DNA from: Limnephilus marmoratus
Taxonomy: Eukaryota > Arthropoda > Insecta > Trichoptera > Limnephilidae
Length of the DNA stretch: 64,000 bases
Assembly: GCA_917880885.1 (NCBI GenBank)
Contig: OU862927.1
Span: forward strand, 21,359,450-21,423,449
Direction: 5' to 3'
Below the pieces are notes generated by a model. It was given only the letters and a program-made list of their open reading frames with translations, made no database searches and was not told the origin of the DNA. The position numbers and the translations under genes are program-made. Shown in pieces: positions 32,711 through 43,745 of this stretch (position 1 is its first letter; each line of letters starts with the position of its first letter).

Positions 32711-34829
32711 AAGTAATTACCGGGTGATGTATTGGGAAGGTGTGTATGTTCATATGTATGTATGTATGCGCGTTGACCAATTAATATTATTGACATGATG
32801 CTCTTTTTAAACTTGGGCAGTGAATTCGAGAAAATATCGACGTTAGAATTTATACCAATAATATTGACCACATGAAGAGCACGATTGATTGGCAAATTAG
32901 ATACTGCATTTTTGTCTTTTAAATACCGTACATAGATTCTGTTTGACTTTGGAATGCTGCAAAAGAATTTATCTATTCCGTTAATGTTTCATGCTTGCCT
33001 TGTAATTCCAGATTTAACATGCTCAGTTTTCCGGTAAAATCTGCTAAAAATGCTAAATCACATTGCCAGCTCTTGTTTGGCTACGGGTGCTTAAGTCCAA
33101 GTGCTTGTGCGGGTGCGGGTTCTATTGGGTTCGAGTCCTTGGCCGGACCCGTGCGTCCGATCGACTGGACTAATAGACGCGATGTTAATAATATCGACCG
33201 GTTGGCCGTCTCTGATATATAGGAACCTATATGGTTTTAGGGTGATACGGTGGCCTTGAAGCAGGTGATTATTCACTGTGGTAATTATTCCCCATTCAAA
33301 AACAAATGCTCTACAGCTGTAGAAAACTTTTACTTTTGTCGTAGCTTTACAATCAAGAGCTTGATTTCTTTTACATGTTATGATTTATTATCGAAAAAGA
33401 TCAAAATAAAGATATTCTCCAAATACTCACATATCGTATATGATATTTATAAGTTGATACATACGTAAAAGATAAATACACTTTGGATTTCAAATTTAAA
33501 TTTGCACAAATCCAGATACCTAACTGTAAGTTGTCTTCATAATATTCATGGTTAGGTTGTTTATTAAGAAAACTGAATTTAGGTAATTAAAAACAAACTT
33601 AAAGAGCCTATTATAAAATAATTTTACAATATTACAATTTTTGAGTGTTTTTGGCAACATTTTTTTTCCCTAAATCTACTTAAAATTAATATCATTGAAA
33701 TTCAAGATACCCCCTAAGTGATATCCGAAAACGTTTTATCAAGTCCTTTTTAATTTTCGCATCAATATTATGAATATCAATCAAAATATGCAAAATACAT
33801 AAAGCCATCCATCCATCAAAGGCAAAGTTTTAACATAATTCCTAAGGGTTTTGCAGTTCACGGAACAATAAGGGAACTTTTTACCAAACTTCGATAAAGC
33901 TTACAAAATTAAATAAGAATTTGGAAACCTCCGGAATTCAACTTGTGATCTTAAAAGTTCTGCCATCGTTTCGCATTTTGGGCGTCTTAAGCGGAAATTG
34001 AAAATGTATCGAATTTAGGAACTCGCATGAAACAATGCTTTTAAAAAAAATTAAAACAATATTTAGAGCGTGGATTCCAATACAAAAATAGTCTTTCTGG
34101 TAATGGAAGTGGAGGACTTTTTTTTGAAGTGCACTCGAGGAATCGGAGTTTCCAATGTGATTATCGTCAAGTATTTTAACGATTTAAAAATGGCTATACA
34201 TTCAGCAGTGAAAACTCGAAAGATGTATTTTTTATTGACTTGATCTGACGGGCAATGGAGCACATCGTTTGATAAGGGAGCTTGGAAACATCTATGTAAA
34301 TAATTTTCCAGCGGGAATATTTGCGAATTTAAAATTTGGATAAGCTTCGTGATTGTTGTTTATGCCGAGTGAAAGAGGAATATTTGGTTTACGCAAATGA
34401 ATACAAAGGGAGTTTGTATATAAAGAAAGTCCGTCAGATGGATTTAAGAGGGGTTTATACGCACTGTACGTAGTGTACGTATGGAGGCTTTTAACGAGAA
34501 GAGGGATTGATTTGTTTCTTCAATGTGGAAGTCGTCAATAATGTGGTAGTGTCATTTTGTCGTCTCAAGCATTTAAATGAAAAAAAAAACAACTTGTCAG
34601 TCCAGAACTATCTTCTGAAATGAAAATGAGCCTCCACAGCCTCCAATTAGTTTGAATACTTAAAATAATTGTCAAAGTTTTAATTAATAGTTTTAATTGA
34701 TAATTTTAATTAATAAGATCTATTCTCCCTACAAGTAGCATTACTATGTTTTTGTACAGTAGTTTTTGAATATTTTCAATAATAGAGGTAAATTAATAAG
34801 TGATAGCTTTATTTCTGAAACATTATCAT
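32711..34829. other. No gene seen
   Basis: Two kb of mostly AT-rich DNA. A GC-rich block (33070-33200, GTGCTTGTGCGGGTGCGGGT, GGTTCGAGTCCTTGGC) has B-box-like GGTTCGAGTCC but no A box or pairing around it. No ORF with a domain. Confidence 0.4.
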
Positions 34830-35853
34830 TATGTCCCACAGGGATCGGTTCTGTCACCGACTTTATTTCTGTTGCCTATCAATGACCTCTTGTCATGTGC
34901 ACCGATTCATTATTACGCGGATGACAGTACAGTCCATGATAGCTTTTTGTTTGACAAGCCCCCAAAGGGCACACAAACTCCAATAGCTCGGAGGGCTTTG
35001 AAGCAAAGAATGGACGGTTACCTCGAGAGTGTTTTCTCTTGGGGTAAGAAAAACCTCGTAGAATTTTATGTTTCAAAGACCCAATCATGTTTGATAACGT
35101 CTAAAAGGGATCGAAATGAAAATCTAGTCTCCTTCAACGGAAGCAATCTTCCGAACAGGACCTTCATCGATATGCTTGGTGTAACTCTAAGTGACCAGCT
35201 CAGGTACGGGGGCTCCATCGAAACCAGAGTTAAGTTAGCCTCTCAGAAACTGGGCGTACTGTACAGGGCCCGCAGATACTTTAATAGTACACAACTGCTA
35301 ACCCTGTACAAATCGCAAGTGCACCCCACGGTTGAATTTGGTAGCCACCTCTGGTCTGGAGCTCCAAAATACCTAAAAAAAAACCTTGACTCTTGACTTG
35401 CAGAAACGGGCGGTCCGTTTTGATAGATTCCCCCATCTTAACAGACGGACTGCAATCTTTAGAGCACAGGCGTCAGGTGGGAATGCTGTCCTTGTTTTAA
35501 CGGTATTACAGTGGAAGATGCTCCGAGGAATAGCGTCATTGATCCCCTCGGCACCGGTGCATAGTCGGAAAACACGCCAAACACGCGCCCAACATTTGTA
35601 CACGGTTGACATTAGTCACATGAGAACGGGTCATTTCTATGACTCGTTCTTGAGTTCAACGGCTCGGCTGTGGAACGATTTGCCGGCCTCTGTGTTTCCT
35701 CCCTCCTACAACATGGGTTTCTTCAAGACCCGTGTTCACTCCTTTCTTTCCTCAAAAAGACCCTCCACACAGCATCTTCAAAGATAACGTAAGCCCTGAG
35801 GGAAGTTATTTTCCCCAGAGCCTCCTGTGTGGAGTTAATGTAAAAAAAATAAA
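34830..35853 (+). mobile_element. LINE-A copy 3, RT with YADD region
   Basis: Longest LINE-A copy. 34800-35396 reads VPQGSVLSPTLFLLPINDL (motif B and following), HYYADDSTVHDSF (catalytic YADD), KNLVEFYVSKTQSCLITSKR, MLGVTLSDQLRYGGSIETRV and GSHLWSGAPKYLKKNLDS. A 5-bp insertion near 35392 (CTTGACTTGCAG) shifts the frame; 35386-35787 continues to RPSTQHLQR. The 3' UTR has the LINE-A hairpin (degenerate, GCCCTGAGG...CCCCAGAGC) and an A-rich tail (35842-35858). Endonuclease and early RT motifs absent. Dead copy. Confidence 0.85.
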
Positions 35854-35858
35854 AAAAT

Positions 35859-36285
35859 TAGGCCTAAATAAAGTTTCAATAAACACACAACTAAATCTCT
35901 ATAAACAGTATGTAAATAAACGAATAAATTAATACGATGGCTTGTGTCATACCTACATTCCCATAGAATGACTTTACGGTGACGTCACGACACGAGGAAC
36001 AGTGACCTCACCACTAAACATTTTAATAATACCAACATGACGGCGTGTTTCTAAGTCCCGATGAAAAATGGAAACTTTTTTAAAAACTCTGCGTTTAATA
36101 TTATTAAATCAAACTTATATATTCAGAATCAGCGTTTATTGGTCTATATGAACATATTTTTTAAAGCCATAATATTTTTCTCTGGAGTTCCTTATTGTAA
36201 TTTGGGTAAACAATCCAATCTCATTTAAAAATTAACCGACTCCGGCAAAGAAATCGCGTTGGCTTGGATACCTACTCAAAGCGGT
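35859..36285. other. No gene seen
   Basis: AT-rich spacer before the protamine-like unit 1. Confidence 0.4.
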
Positions 36286-36520
36286 ATGTAAGCATTTGAA
36301 TAATATTTAAAATGAAAATCAAAACAAAATTTCGAATCAAAATGAAAAGCTTTTGTTTGCAGCCTATAGAAATAAGCGATTTTTTCATTCCCCTTTAGTT
36401 ACGACCTCGAGAGGTCGGTATTTTTACTTTCGTTGGAGTTTTTTTGTAAATTGTTTTGAAGCGAAATTCTAGTTAAGTATATTAAACATTTAAGTGAAAT
36501 TAAGTGCGTATTTGCCGAAA

Positions 36521-36793
36521 ATGGACCCGAAACATCAGAATGAAGACGCTTCAGGAAGTGAATATTATTATTCTGGATCTGAGGAAGGAAACCATCCAAG
36601 AGAAACGGACGACGTCCACACTGTCACTGTTCCAGTCATAGTGCGGAGGTTAAAAAGCAGAGCTGTCCGATCTCGTGGCAGGAAGGCTCCCGGGACGATG
36701 GTGGGCAGAAGGAGGAGATCGCGGTCCAGGAGAAGAAGGCGTCGAGGTTCGAGGAGGCGTCGCCGTCGCCGCCCTATCTACTCGGACGATTGA
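36521..36793 (+). CDS. Protamine-like Arg/Ser-rich protein, copy 1
   Basis: 90 codons. Residues 1-38 are acidic and rich in Ser/Tyr/Glu (about 9 acidic residues, SGSEYYYSGSEEG). Residues 39-55 hold VIVRRLKSRAVRSRGRK. Residues 62-84 are GRRRRSRSRRRRRR and SRRRRRRRP, and the chain ends IYSDD. Some 24 of the last 51 residues are Arg; there is no Cys. This composition suits a sperm nuclear basic protein or a precursor with an acidic, removable N-terminus; the role is inferred. The ATG at 36521 is chosen over 36494 because copies 2 and 3 begin at this position. No intron is needed. AATAAA lies 261 bp after the stop. Alternatives: another SR/RR nucleic-acid-binding protein. Confidence 0.7.
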   Translation: MDPKHQNEDASGSEYYYSGSEEGNHPRETDDVHTVTVPVIVRRLKSRAVRSRGRKAPGTMVGRRRRSRSRRRRRRGSRRRRRRRPIYSDD

Positions 36794-37053
36794 AGATTAA
36801 ATTGAATCCATGAATTTCAAATCCCTGTTTCAAGTGCCAATCTCCAGCAACTATCCAAACAAAAAAATTCTACATGCAAATTTAGAAATTTTTCAAAATG
36901 ATTTTCGCGAGTATTCCGTCTGTTTGTACATATTTTTAAGTGATTGTTGTTTTGTTATTTTTACAAGTATTTGTTAAACTAAATTCAAAATATTTTTCAT
37001 GTTTAGGATGTTCGAGAATTATTTATATTTTTTCGTAAGAATGTTGGTGTTTT

Positions 37054-37059
37054 AATAAA
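37054..37059 (+). promoter_or_regulatory. Poly(A) signal of protamine-like copy 1
   Basis: AATAAA in GTTTTAATAAATGGG; the same phrase GGTGTTTTAATAAATG is kept at 54218-54233 and, inverted, in copy 3 as TCATTTATTA at 57051. Confidence 0.65.
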
Positions 37060-37345
37060 TGGGATTTTTCAATAATGTCTTATTAAAATAACTAAAACAT
37101 AAAAAAATATTTTTTTGGAAACTATGGTTCTCAGCCTACTATCCACTACACAATTAATTTATTAAAAAAAAAACATCTTTGTGGAGAAATCAATGAAAAG
37201 CTCATACCAAAAATTAAACAAAATATTATCTTGTCAATTTGCTCAGTTCGTTTTTTGAATGTTTTAAATAAGTTAATTATTATTTCTGAAAAGGTACCGT
37301 ACAGGAAAATTGAAATTTTTTATTATTTTTAAACACGTTTTTAGG

Positions 37346-37574
37346 TACCTACGTACAATTTGTTAAGGCAGAAACATATCGTTTGGCAAGAAAGTGTTGA
37401 AATTAAATAAATTGGAACTAAACGTGTTCATTACTATGGCAGCACCGAATTATATGACGTTTCCTATGGCTGTCATGTTATCGCATGTTACGGTTGATTT
37501 ATTGTCTTAAATCTGAGAAGAAGATCGCTGATTTGATAATATTTTTATTCATTGTTTGCCTGAATTTAATTAAA
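37346..37574. other. Harbinger-type TIR scrap and spacer
   Basis: TTAAGGCAGAAACAT at 37360-37374 matches the start of the 162-bp Harbinger-type MITE (56673). The body does not follow. The rest is unremarkable. Confidence 0.5.
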
Positions 37575-38349
37575 ATGAATAAACCATTACATTGTGATGC
37601 AAGAGGGGTTATATTCTGCGTTTTTCAATGCTGCCTAGCCAAGTATCACGCGAATAAGCTTCTGTTTAATTAGAAGATGTTTACAAACGAACTGCAGAAA
37701 TGACTGGTACGTAGTATAGTTTGTTTAATAAATTTCATTAGTATTACAAGATTTATGCCAATTTTCGAGCGATAATAACCATTACAATCTGATTTGAGGT
37801 TATGTTAAAAAAATCCGATTTTGACATTTCAATTTGACAGTTAATATGCGGCCACAGGAAAAAGGGAATAACTCATTAAACATTTAAACTCGTAGAAAAG
37901 TTACCTTTTTCTCGTTTTCTCTTTCTTTCTTTCCAAGTGAATATTATCTAGTGTGTGTTTTTAAAACTACCTTCTATAATAATAATTTTAATGATTTTTC
38001 ACACACAGGTAAATCTGATTCAACGGTAAGACGAATCACCAAGGAAGGGGAAAAGGCAGATGGAAAATTTGAAACACTGGGAAAACGGAAAATGGGCATT
38101 ACAATAATAATATGTAATAGCATAAGTGCTGATGATTGGAAAAATTGTTGCAAACAGGTGATGAAAATTGAGGCAGAATATTATGCACGAGGCAGTACTA
38201 TATATGATGATATCGATGAACTGCGTTTAGATGAAGATGAAGATACGGAAGAAGAAGAATCACACGAGGACGAAGACAATAATTACATGTCGGGTGTTGA
38301 ATTAATAAACTTAAATTTTTAAGTACCTACGTTTTTATATCGAAATAAA
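37575..38349 (+). pseudogene. Transposase-derived gene lacking the catalytic core
   Basis: Exon 1 (37575-37706) reads MNKPLHCDARGVIFCVFQCC and, one base out of frame, EDVYKRTAEMTG. A donor (ACTG/GTACGT, 37707) and acceptor (CACACAG, 38008) join it in phase 1 to exon 2: GKSDSTVRRITKEGEKADGK. This is a helix-turn-helix like the N-terminus of IS630/Tc1-type (DDE_3) insect transposases ('..R.A..TG.S.STV.RI.KEG'). Exon 2 then goes straight to DDWKNCCKQVMKIEAEYYAR and an acidic tail (DEDEDTEEEESHEDED) typical of their C-termini. The DDE domain is absent. AATAAA follows at 38344. A one-base shift in exon 1 makes it a pseudogene unless translation starts elsewhere. Confidence 0.6.
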
Positions 38350-38553
38350 CGCCCACTTAAAACTTGTTTTGTTTTATTTTACTTCTATTAAATTACAGTT
38401 TTTTGTGAAAAATTTTTGAAAATACGCTATGAAATATGCATTTTGGCAGAAGTGTTTTTTAAAACATACATTCATTGTCTTATGAGCCATCTTGGTGTTG
38501 CCATTTAAAACTAGAAAATGATCGCAGCGCCATCATTTATTTTCTACACTTAA
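38350..38553. other. Spacer
   Basis: AT-rich; nothing recognised. Confidence 0.4.
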
Positions 38554-39157
38554 TTGCCAAACTGTACTTGCTTATCGTGGCGTGTCGTGACTGCAAATTA
38601 ACCAATCATTGACGTGGCTTGTCGACACGCCACTACCTACAAATTTGTCTCTAACCATAATAAATGTATGAAACCGATGTACTTCTGGCTACTCCAGATA
38701 CTAATATCTACAGCCTGTATGTCGGACGAATATCTACAGTTCATATGTTGAACTAATATCTACGAACTTCAGAGTGTTGACTAATATCTACAGAGCGTAG
38801 GTTGAACTAATATCTACAGAGCGTAGGTTGGATTAATCAACTAAATGTGTCCAATAGTGCGATATTAGGGATTTTTATATACATTCTTACATAAATTAAG
38901 TTTTTTAAACTGCATACGCAATATTACGTTATTCCAATATGCTATACATAATTGCAATTCCAACCTCTGACAATACTGTAGATATTCGTCAACACTTTGG
39001 TTCTCATAGATATTAATCAACAGTTTGAGCTGTAGATATTCGTCAACACTTTCCTTCTCATAGATATTAGTTCGATGTTTTCAGTTTTTGGAATTCCTGT
39101 AGATATTAGTAGACGCCTCCCTCCCGACACGCCACGACACGCAAGTATGTTTCTGCC
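38554..39157. mobile_element. Harbinger-type MITE split by another element
   Basis: Left part 38554-38694 (GCCAAACTGTACTTGCTTAT, CGTGGCGTGTCGTGACTGCA, GGCTTGTCGACACGCCAC, CTCTAACCATA, ACCGATGTACTTC) and right part 39125-39157 (GACACGCCACGACACGCAAG, TATGTTTCTGCC) together reproduce, in order, the inverse of the 162-bp MITE at 56673-56834. The interruption (38695-39124) is a different repeat. The left end is next to TTAA (38550-38553). Confidence 0.7.
38695..39124. mobile_element. TIR element made of arrayed ATATCTACAG units
   Basis: The left arm (38695-38840) carries five or more copies of ACTAATATCTACAG with 27-bp spacing (for example AGAGCGTAGGTTGAACTAAT twice). The right arm (38965-39124) carries the inverse, CTGTAGATATTCGTCAACAC and TAGATATTAGT. 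The core (38841-38964) is AT-rich with no ORF. The element sits inside the Harbinger-type MITE. Superfamily unknown. Confidence 0.7.
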
Positions 39158-39460
39158 TTTATACGTGCAAAATACAAAATAATTGGTGTGGTTTTGATAA
39201 TTTTCATTTATTTTTTACAAATCTCTTTCACTTTTCAGTAAATACTATTATTTTTTTCAAAATCTAAGTAAATTTCTTCACACTTACGTTTTTAAATACT
39301 TACGAGACGAATTAAAATCGGTAAAATGCAGTTTTTAACCTTTACGATGTGGTACTCAGTAGCGGTATAATATAGTTTTTAACAGTAACAGTGTGGTTCA
39401 CAGTAGCGAATGGTAGAAAAAGTTGGAACTCTATTTACGCATCATCTCTGCACTGGAATA
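39158..39460. repeat. Degenerate copies of the protamine-upstream repeat
   Basis: GTAGCGAATGGTAGAAAAAG (39401-39421) and the twice-repeated TTTTTAAC(A/C)..TA(A/C)..GTGTGG..(A/T)CAGTAGCG resemble AGATGCGAATGGTGGAAAAA (58019-58038) and its inverse at 53088-53110. Indicates a dispersed repeat that occurs near protamine-like units 2 and 3. Confidence 0.45.
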
Positions 39461-39820
39461 GGTAACCGACGAGTTCATCGAAAACCAATTCATTGAATAA
39501 TCAATTCATCGATTCGCCAATCCATCGAAAAAAAGGTAAGGTTAGGTTAGGTTAGTCTCCTTGTCCAAAGTTTTATTATCAATTTTTTTTATATATAAAT
39601 TTACTGTCATCTTTTATTGACCAATGCTTTTTTAACTTCCCGGTCCGCTCGGCATTTCTCTCAAATATCTAAAAAAAAAATTTTTCGATGAATTGGAGAT
39701 TCGCTAAATTGATCATTCGATGAATTGGTTTTCGATGAATTGATGAACTCGTTTTCGATGAACTCGATTTCGATGAATTTGCTTTCGATGAATTGATTTT
39801 CGATTAACTTGCCGTGAACC
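39461..39820. mobile_element. TIR element made of arrayed TTCGATGAATTG units
   Basis: The left arm GGTAACCGACGAGTTCATCG and the inverse of the right end, GGTTCACGGCAAGTTAATCG, form a TIR. Both arms consist of tandem TTCATCGA/AATTCATCGAAAA units (right arm 39688-39808, about seven units). GGTTAGGTTAGGTTAG lies inside at 39541-39556. No ORF. Same plan as MITE-1 and the 38695-39124 element, but with different sequence. Confidence 0.75.
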
Positions 39821-39944
39821 CTGGAATGATATACAGAGTCGAATTAAAGTCAATATAATGTAGTTTTACTAACCGTAACAATTAATGAATTAAGAAATTA
39901 AATCGCTATACATTAACACATCAAACTCTGAAGTCCCCAAAGAT
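39821..39944. other. Spacer and LINE 5' edge
   Basis: Short AT-rich sequence before the readable LINE-D frame; may be LINE-D sequence. Confidence 0.35.
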
Positions 39945-42270
39945 ATGGCAAACTTTGCAAACTGCTACTTTTCATCTGTGGGAGACACACTTGCTAAAAA
40001 AATTCTCGATAAGTGTAAGAAATCAGAAACCGCTCTCGCCAATTTAACTATCCCTAATATCGGTCACAAAATAGACTCAATCACAACGTCATCTAACGAA
40101 GTCATGAAGATAATTGACGACCTTAAGTCATCAAAAGCATGTGGTCCCGATAAGATTTCGTCAAATCTTCTAAAAATCATTAAAGGATACATAGCCTTAC
40201 CGATTGCGTTCATTGCGAATCTAAGCTTTAAATCAGGGAAATTCCCTAACCATTTAAAGCAGTCAATCGTCATTTTACTGCATAAAAGTGGGGACAAATC
40301 ACTGATACATAATTACCGGCCTGTTTCCCTGCTCAACTCTGTCTCAAAAATTTTGGAGAAAATTGTAAAGAACCGTCTCATCCATTATCTAGAAAATAAC
40401 AACATCCTTTCTAGTAGACAATTCGGCTTTCGCAAAGGTTTAAGCACTGAAAACGCCATCGCTAATTTAACAAAAATCATCTCTAATAATCTAGATAAAG
40501 GTAGTAAATGCATTGCACTTTTTTAGATCTAGCTAAAGCATTTGACACTATCTCGCACAAAATTCTGCTGAATAAACTACAGCGAATTGGGATACAGGGT
40601 CAAATTTTCAAGTGGTTGGTTAGTTACCTAGAAAACAGGAGCCAAAGAGTGGATATTAACGGTACTCTAAGTGATCCAGCCAATATTAAATATGGCGTAC
40701 CGCAAGGAAGTACTCTAGGTCCCATATTGTTTATTATTTATATAAATGACTAATGTAATACTTCCTTTGCAGACCACATTATTACATTTGCTGACGATAC
40801 AGTACTTTTATTTGAAGGCAAAACCTGGAATGAGTCTTGCAGTAAAGCTGAATTTGGCATAAACAAAGTTAAATAGTGGCTAGATAGTAATCTCCTCACT
40901 CTAAACTCGGATTAAACGAAATTCATCTGCTTCAGTTCAACTCAAGCGGGTCAACCACAAGAAATCCTTAACATTAGAATACACCATTGCAACGACATTA
41001 TTACATGTAAATGCAATACCTTAGAATGTGTGGACAATAAAAGATACCTAGGAATTATCATTGATAAATTTCTGAGATGGGATAAATATATAGCATTTAC
41101 TTCCACAAAGGTCAGGAAACTTACACATCTGTTTATAGCAATAAGAAATATTCTATGCGTAAATGATTTGAAACGAATTTACTTTGCAATGTGTAATTCC
41201 ATATTAGACTATGCTTCCTTAGGTTGGGGCGGTTGTGCTTAAACTATACTCGATCCCTTAGCTAAATCCCAGAAATCGCTTATAAGAGTCATACTGAAAA
41301 AACCTTTCAGATACCCCAGCGATTCATTGTTCGCAGAGTTTCGTGTTCTTGATGTAAGACAATTATACATGAGGAAAATCATATTACATACTCAAAAACA
41401 GAGGCACCACTACGCTTCCGTAAACCACTGTCATAATACAAGACATGCAAAAAAAACCCCAATAGTTCCACCCACCACTTCCTCATCTTTAGCACAGAGA
41501 CAATTCTCATACTTAGGCCCTAAATTGCTCAATCTCATACCTGATGCATGGAAGGCAAAGAGTACTAATATTCTGCGTATGCAGGTAAATAATTGGCTTC
41601 TGGTCTTGGGGAGAGCTGAATGCGAGAATATGCTAAACAACAGTAATTGAATTGTAATTTTTGTTTTTCTTTGTTTTTCTTTACATTTTAATTTATATTG
41701 GTATTATATTAGCATTAAAGTAACTGTATTTTTACATAAAGTAAGTTTGAAAATTGCTCAATTCTTCGTGATATTTTTCCTTAAAGGAAAAGTTCCTTCT
41801 TTACTTTCAGTTTTTTTTTTTTCATTTTCTTGTTTTATCTATTAACATTTCTTTAGTTTATTATGTCAACTAAACAATAGTAAAAAATGTCGTGGTATAA
41901 CTGGAAGTATACTAGTTTATGAATATACATTTGTATTATTTTACCAACAGAATTTCTTCATTCATTTTCATTTTCAAATTCATTTTTCTTGTTTTATCTA
42001 TTAATATTTCTTTAGTTTATTATGTCAGCTAAACAATACAAAAAATGTCGTGGTAAAACTGAAAGTATTCTAGAATATGAATATACATATGTATTATTTT
42101 ACCAACAGAATAGTCAACACTATATCTTACTATAATTTACTATAATTTACATGTAAAAACATTATCATATTGGAATGTCCTAAAACGGGCATTTGCCTAG
42201 TTGGACATTTTAAGTTCATTATATTGTATTATGTAATATTTACAAACAAACAATAAATAAATAAATAAAT
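39945..42270 (+). mobile_element. LINE-D copy 2, longest RT in the window
   Basis: Begins upstream of the RT and reads SSKACGPDKISSNLLKIIKG, NHLKQSIVILLHKSGDKS, YRPVSLLNSVSKILEKIVKN, RQFGFRKGLSTENAIANLTK, then (after a one-T deletion near 40520) FLDLAKAFDTISHK (motif A), YGVPQGSTLGPILFIIYIND (motif B region), a stop, HIITFADDTVLLFEG (motif C), KRYLGIIIDKFLRWDKYIAF and the C-terminus LGRAECENMLNNSN. Stops also occur near 40874, 40914 and 41240. The 3' UTR has the family stem-loop (ACGGGCATTTGCCTAG, 42185-42200), a 160-bp internal duplication, and (AAAT)n at 42251-42270. Dead copy; the endonuclease is not seen. Confidence 0.9.
41826..42117 (+). repeat. Tandem duplication of ~160 bp in LINE-D 3' UTR
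   Basis: CTTGTTTTATCTATTAA(C/T)A, TTATGTCA(A/G)CTAAACAATA, AAAAATGTCGTGGTA, and TATTATTTTACCAACAGAAT occur in the same order at 41830-41953 and 41989-42112, with about 8-10% differences. Confidence 0.85.
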
Positions 42271-42406
42271 AACTTTTTCAATTAACAACAATATTATTTT
42301 CACATCCATCCCCAGTTTTCAGGTACGCTAGAATTCAAAACCTCAAAATTTTACTCTAAATCATTCATTAAACCCGAGCAACACCGGGTATATATATGTC
42401 AGCTAG
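42271..42406 (+). mobile_element. Helitron-type 3' end with protamine-upstream repeat
   Basis: 42275-42350 (TTTTTCAATTAACAACAATA, TTTTACTCTAAATCATTCAT) matches the repeat upstream of protamine-like units 2 and 3 (58100-58195). It runs directly into CGAGCAACACCGGGTATATA and ends GTCAGCTAG followed by T, the CTRR-T terminus of a second Helitron family. The 5' end is not found. Confidence 0.5.
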
Positions 42407-42489
42407 TAAATATTATTTTTGGTTTATCTGTCCGCGTTCTTACCACTACATACTTTGAATACATCAATATTACTATACTACATACTTTT

Positions 42490-42563
42490 ATCCTCTCGCT
42501 GTTGACTTTTGCAGCCCTGATGACTTTTGTAGCCGTTGACTTTTGCACCTGTTGACTTTTGGA
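42490..42563 (+). repeat. Short tandem GTTGACTTTTG repeat
   Basis: Four imperfect copies of (C)TGTTGACTTTTG(C/G/T)AGCC, 16-22 bp each, ending at the LINE-A join. Confidence 0.75.
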
Positions 42564-43745
42564 GCCCCAAAATACTTGAAAACATTCTGTGCAAAAACGG
42601 GCGGTCCGTTTGATAGACTCCCCAATCATTGCCAATGCACCAACCCTATTCGATGCTGGTATGAAAGCGGCAGTCCAAGCACTTGTCCACAGCATCCTGG
42701 AAAATAGCGTCATTATTTTGGCCCCTTCTGAACAAAACCATATGCTAGAAATAGAAAAAGTGCAAAAAAGGTTTACGCGATACCTGTATATGAGGGAATA
42801 TACATACTACCCATTCCTGTATCTATCATTGTTCTTAACAGGAGTGCTCGATTTAGTCGATTTTAACACCCTAGAAGCCCGCCGAAAAATATTTTTAGGC
42901 AAACATTGTTTTAAGTTAATCTCCGGTACCATACTAAATCCGACAATATTGAAAAAGATCAACCTGTATGTCCCTAACGCGTATACTTGTGGGAGATCTC
43001 ACGCACTTTTTTATGCTCCGAAAGCAAGTCATTCAAATTAAAAGACAGGCATTCAGAAATAAGAATTGCTGTTCCTCAATCAACATTCTACTAATTATGG
43101 ATATCATTCTCCTTTATCCAGAATGTCTAGACTTGTCAACGCAAATCAAAGCATTGAATTTTTTGGTTTACTATGATCGATCTTTTCGTGTAACTGGCCC
43201 GCTCATTTGGAACAAACTTCCCTCAGCTCTTACTAATATCCATAACTTGGCTGAATTTAAAAGAGCTTTAAAAACAAACTTATTTAAAAAATCATACCTT
43301 TCATGAATTTTAACTCCTTTTCAATCTACTGTAATAAGCCATGTTCCTCAAGTTTCCGGTAATTGTTTGGTTTCGATTACCTCCTTACTATAGTTTTATG
43401 TGCACTCTGATTTTGTATTATTTGTATTATTTCTAAATGTTAACTGCCTCCTATTCTATATAATGTATTTTAAATGATTCTTGTTGAATGGCACCGTGAT
43501 GGTTTATCATTATATATTGTCCTGTGCCAAAACAGCACTCACTATTGTTGTTAATATTGTTCTTTAGGAATTGCTTTGTATATTTTGTATATTCGTTATT
43601 TCACATTATTTAATTAATTTTTAAGGACTCGTAAGGAACATTATAGGTTAATTTTAAGTTTATTATAATAAAGCGCACTTGAAGTGAAATATCACAAAAC
43701 TGCGCTATATAAATACTACGTTATTGTCATTATTATTATTAAGCC
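42559..43745 (+). mobile_element. Chimeric LINE: LINE-A segment joined to another LINE
   Basis: 42559-42624 is LINE-A sequence (GGAGCCCCAAAATAC, GTGCAAAAACGGGCGGTCCG, TTTGATAGACTCCCC). Then the frame continues without a stop into FDAGMKAAVQALVHSILE, IEKVQKRFTRYLYMREY, VDFNTLEARRKIFLGKHCFK and, after a shift near 43030, SFRVTGPLIWNKLPSALTN and ALKTNLFKKSYLS. The second part is a different RT C-terminus. The 3' end carries GCGCACTTGAAGTGA, CTGCGCTATATAAATA and (ATT)n, the same tail as 15428-15545. Template switching during reverse transcription would explain it. Confidence 0.75.

Larger units (their letters stand above)
36286..37345 (+). repeat. Protamine-like unit 1 (whole duplicated block)
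   Basis: Sequence shared with 53390-54600 and, inverted, 56840-57850. It starts at about GTAAGCATTTGAATAA and includes the upstream region, the ORF, the 3' UTR with AATAAA, and a downstream part with TTGTCAATTTGCTCAGTTCG. The block ends at GGTACCTAC just before TTAAGGCAGAAACAT (37360), the terminus of the Harbinger-type MITE. The unit copied is therefore a genomic locus and not a processed cDNA. Confidence 0.75.

Noticed and set aside
33070..33200. tRNA or SINE head (GGTTCGAGTCC)
   Set aside because: B-box match only; no A box, arms or tail could be found.
39541..39556. Internal telomere
   Set aside because: Only three TTAGG units, inside the arm of a TIR element.
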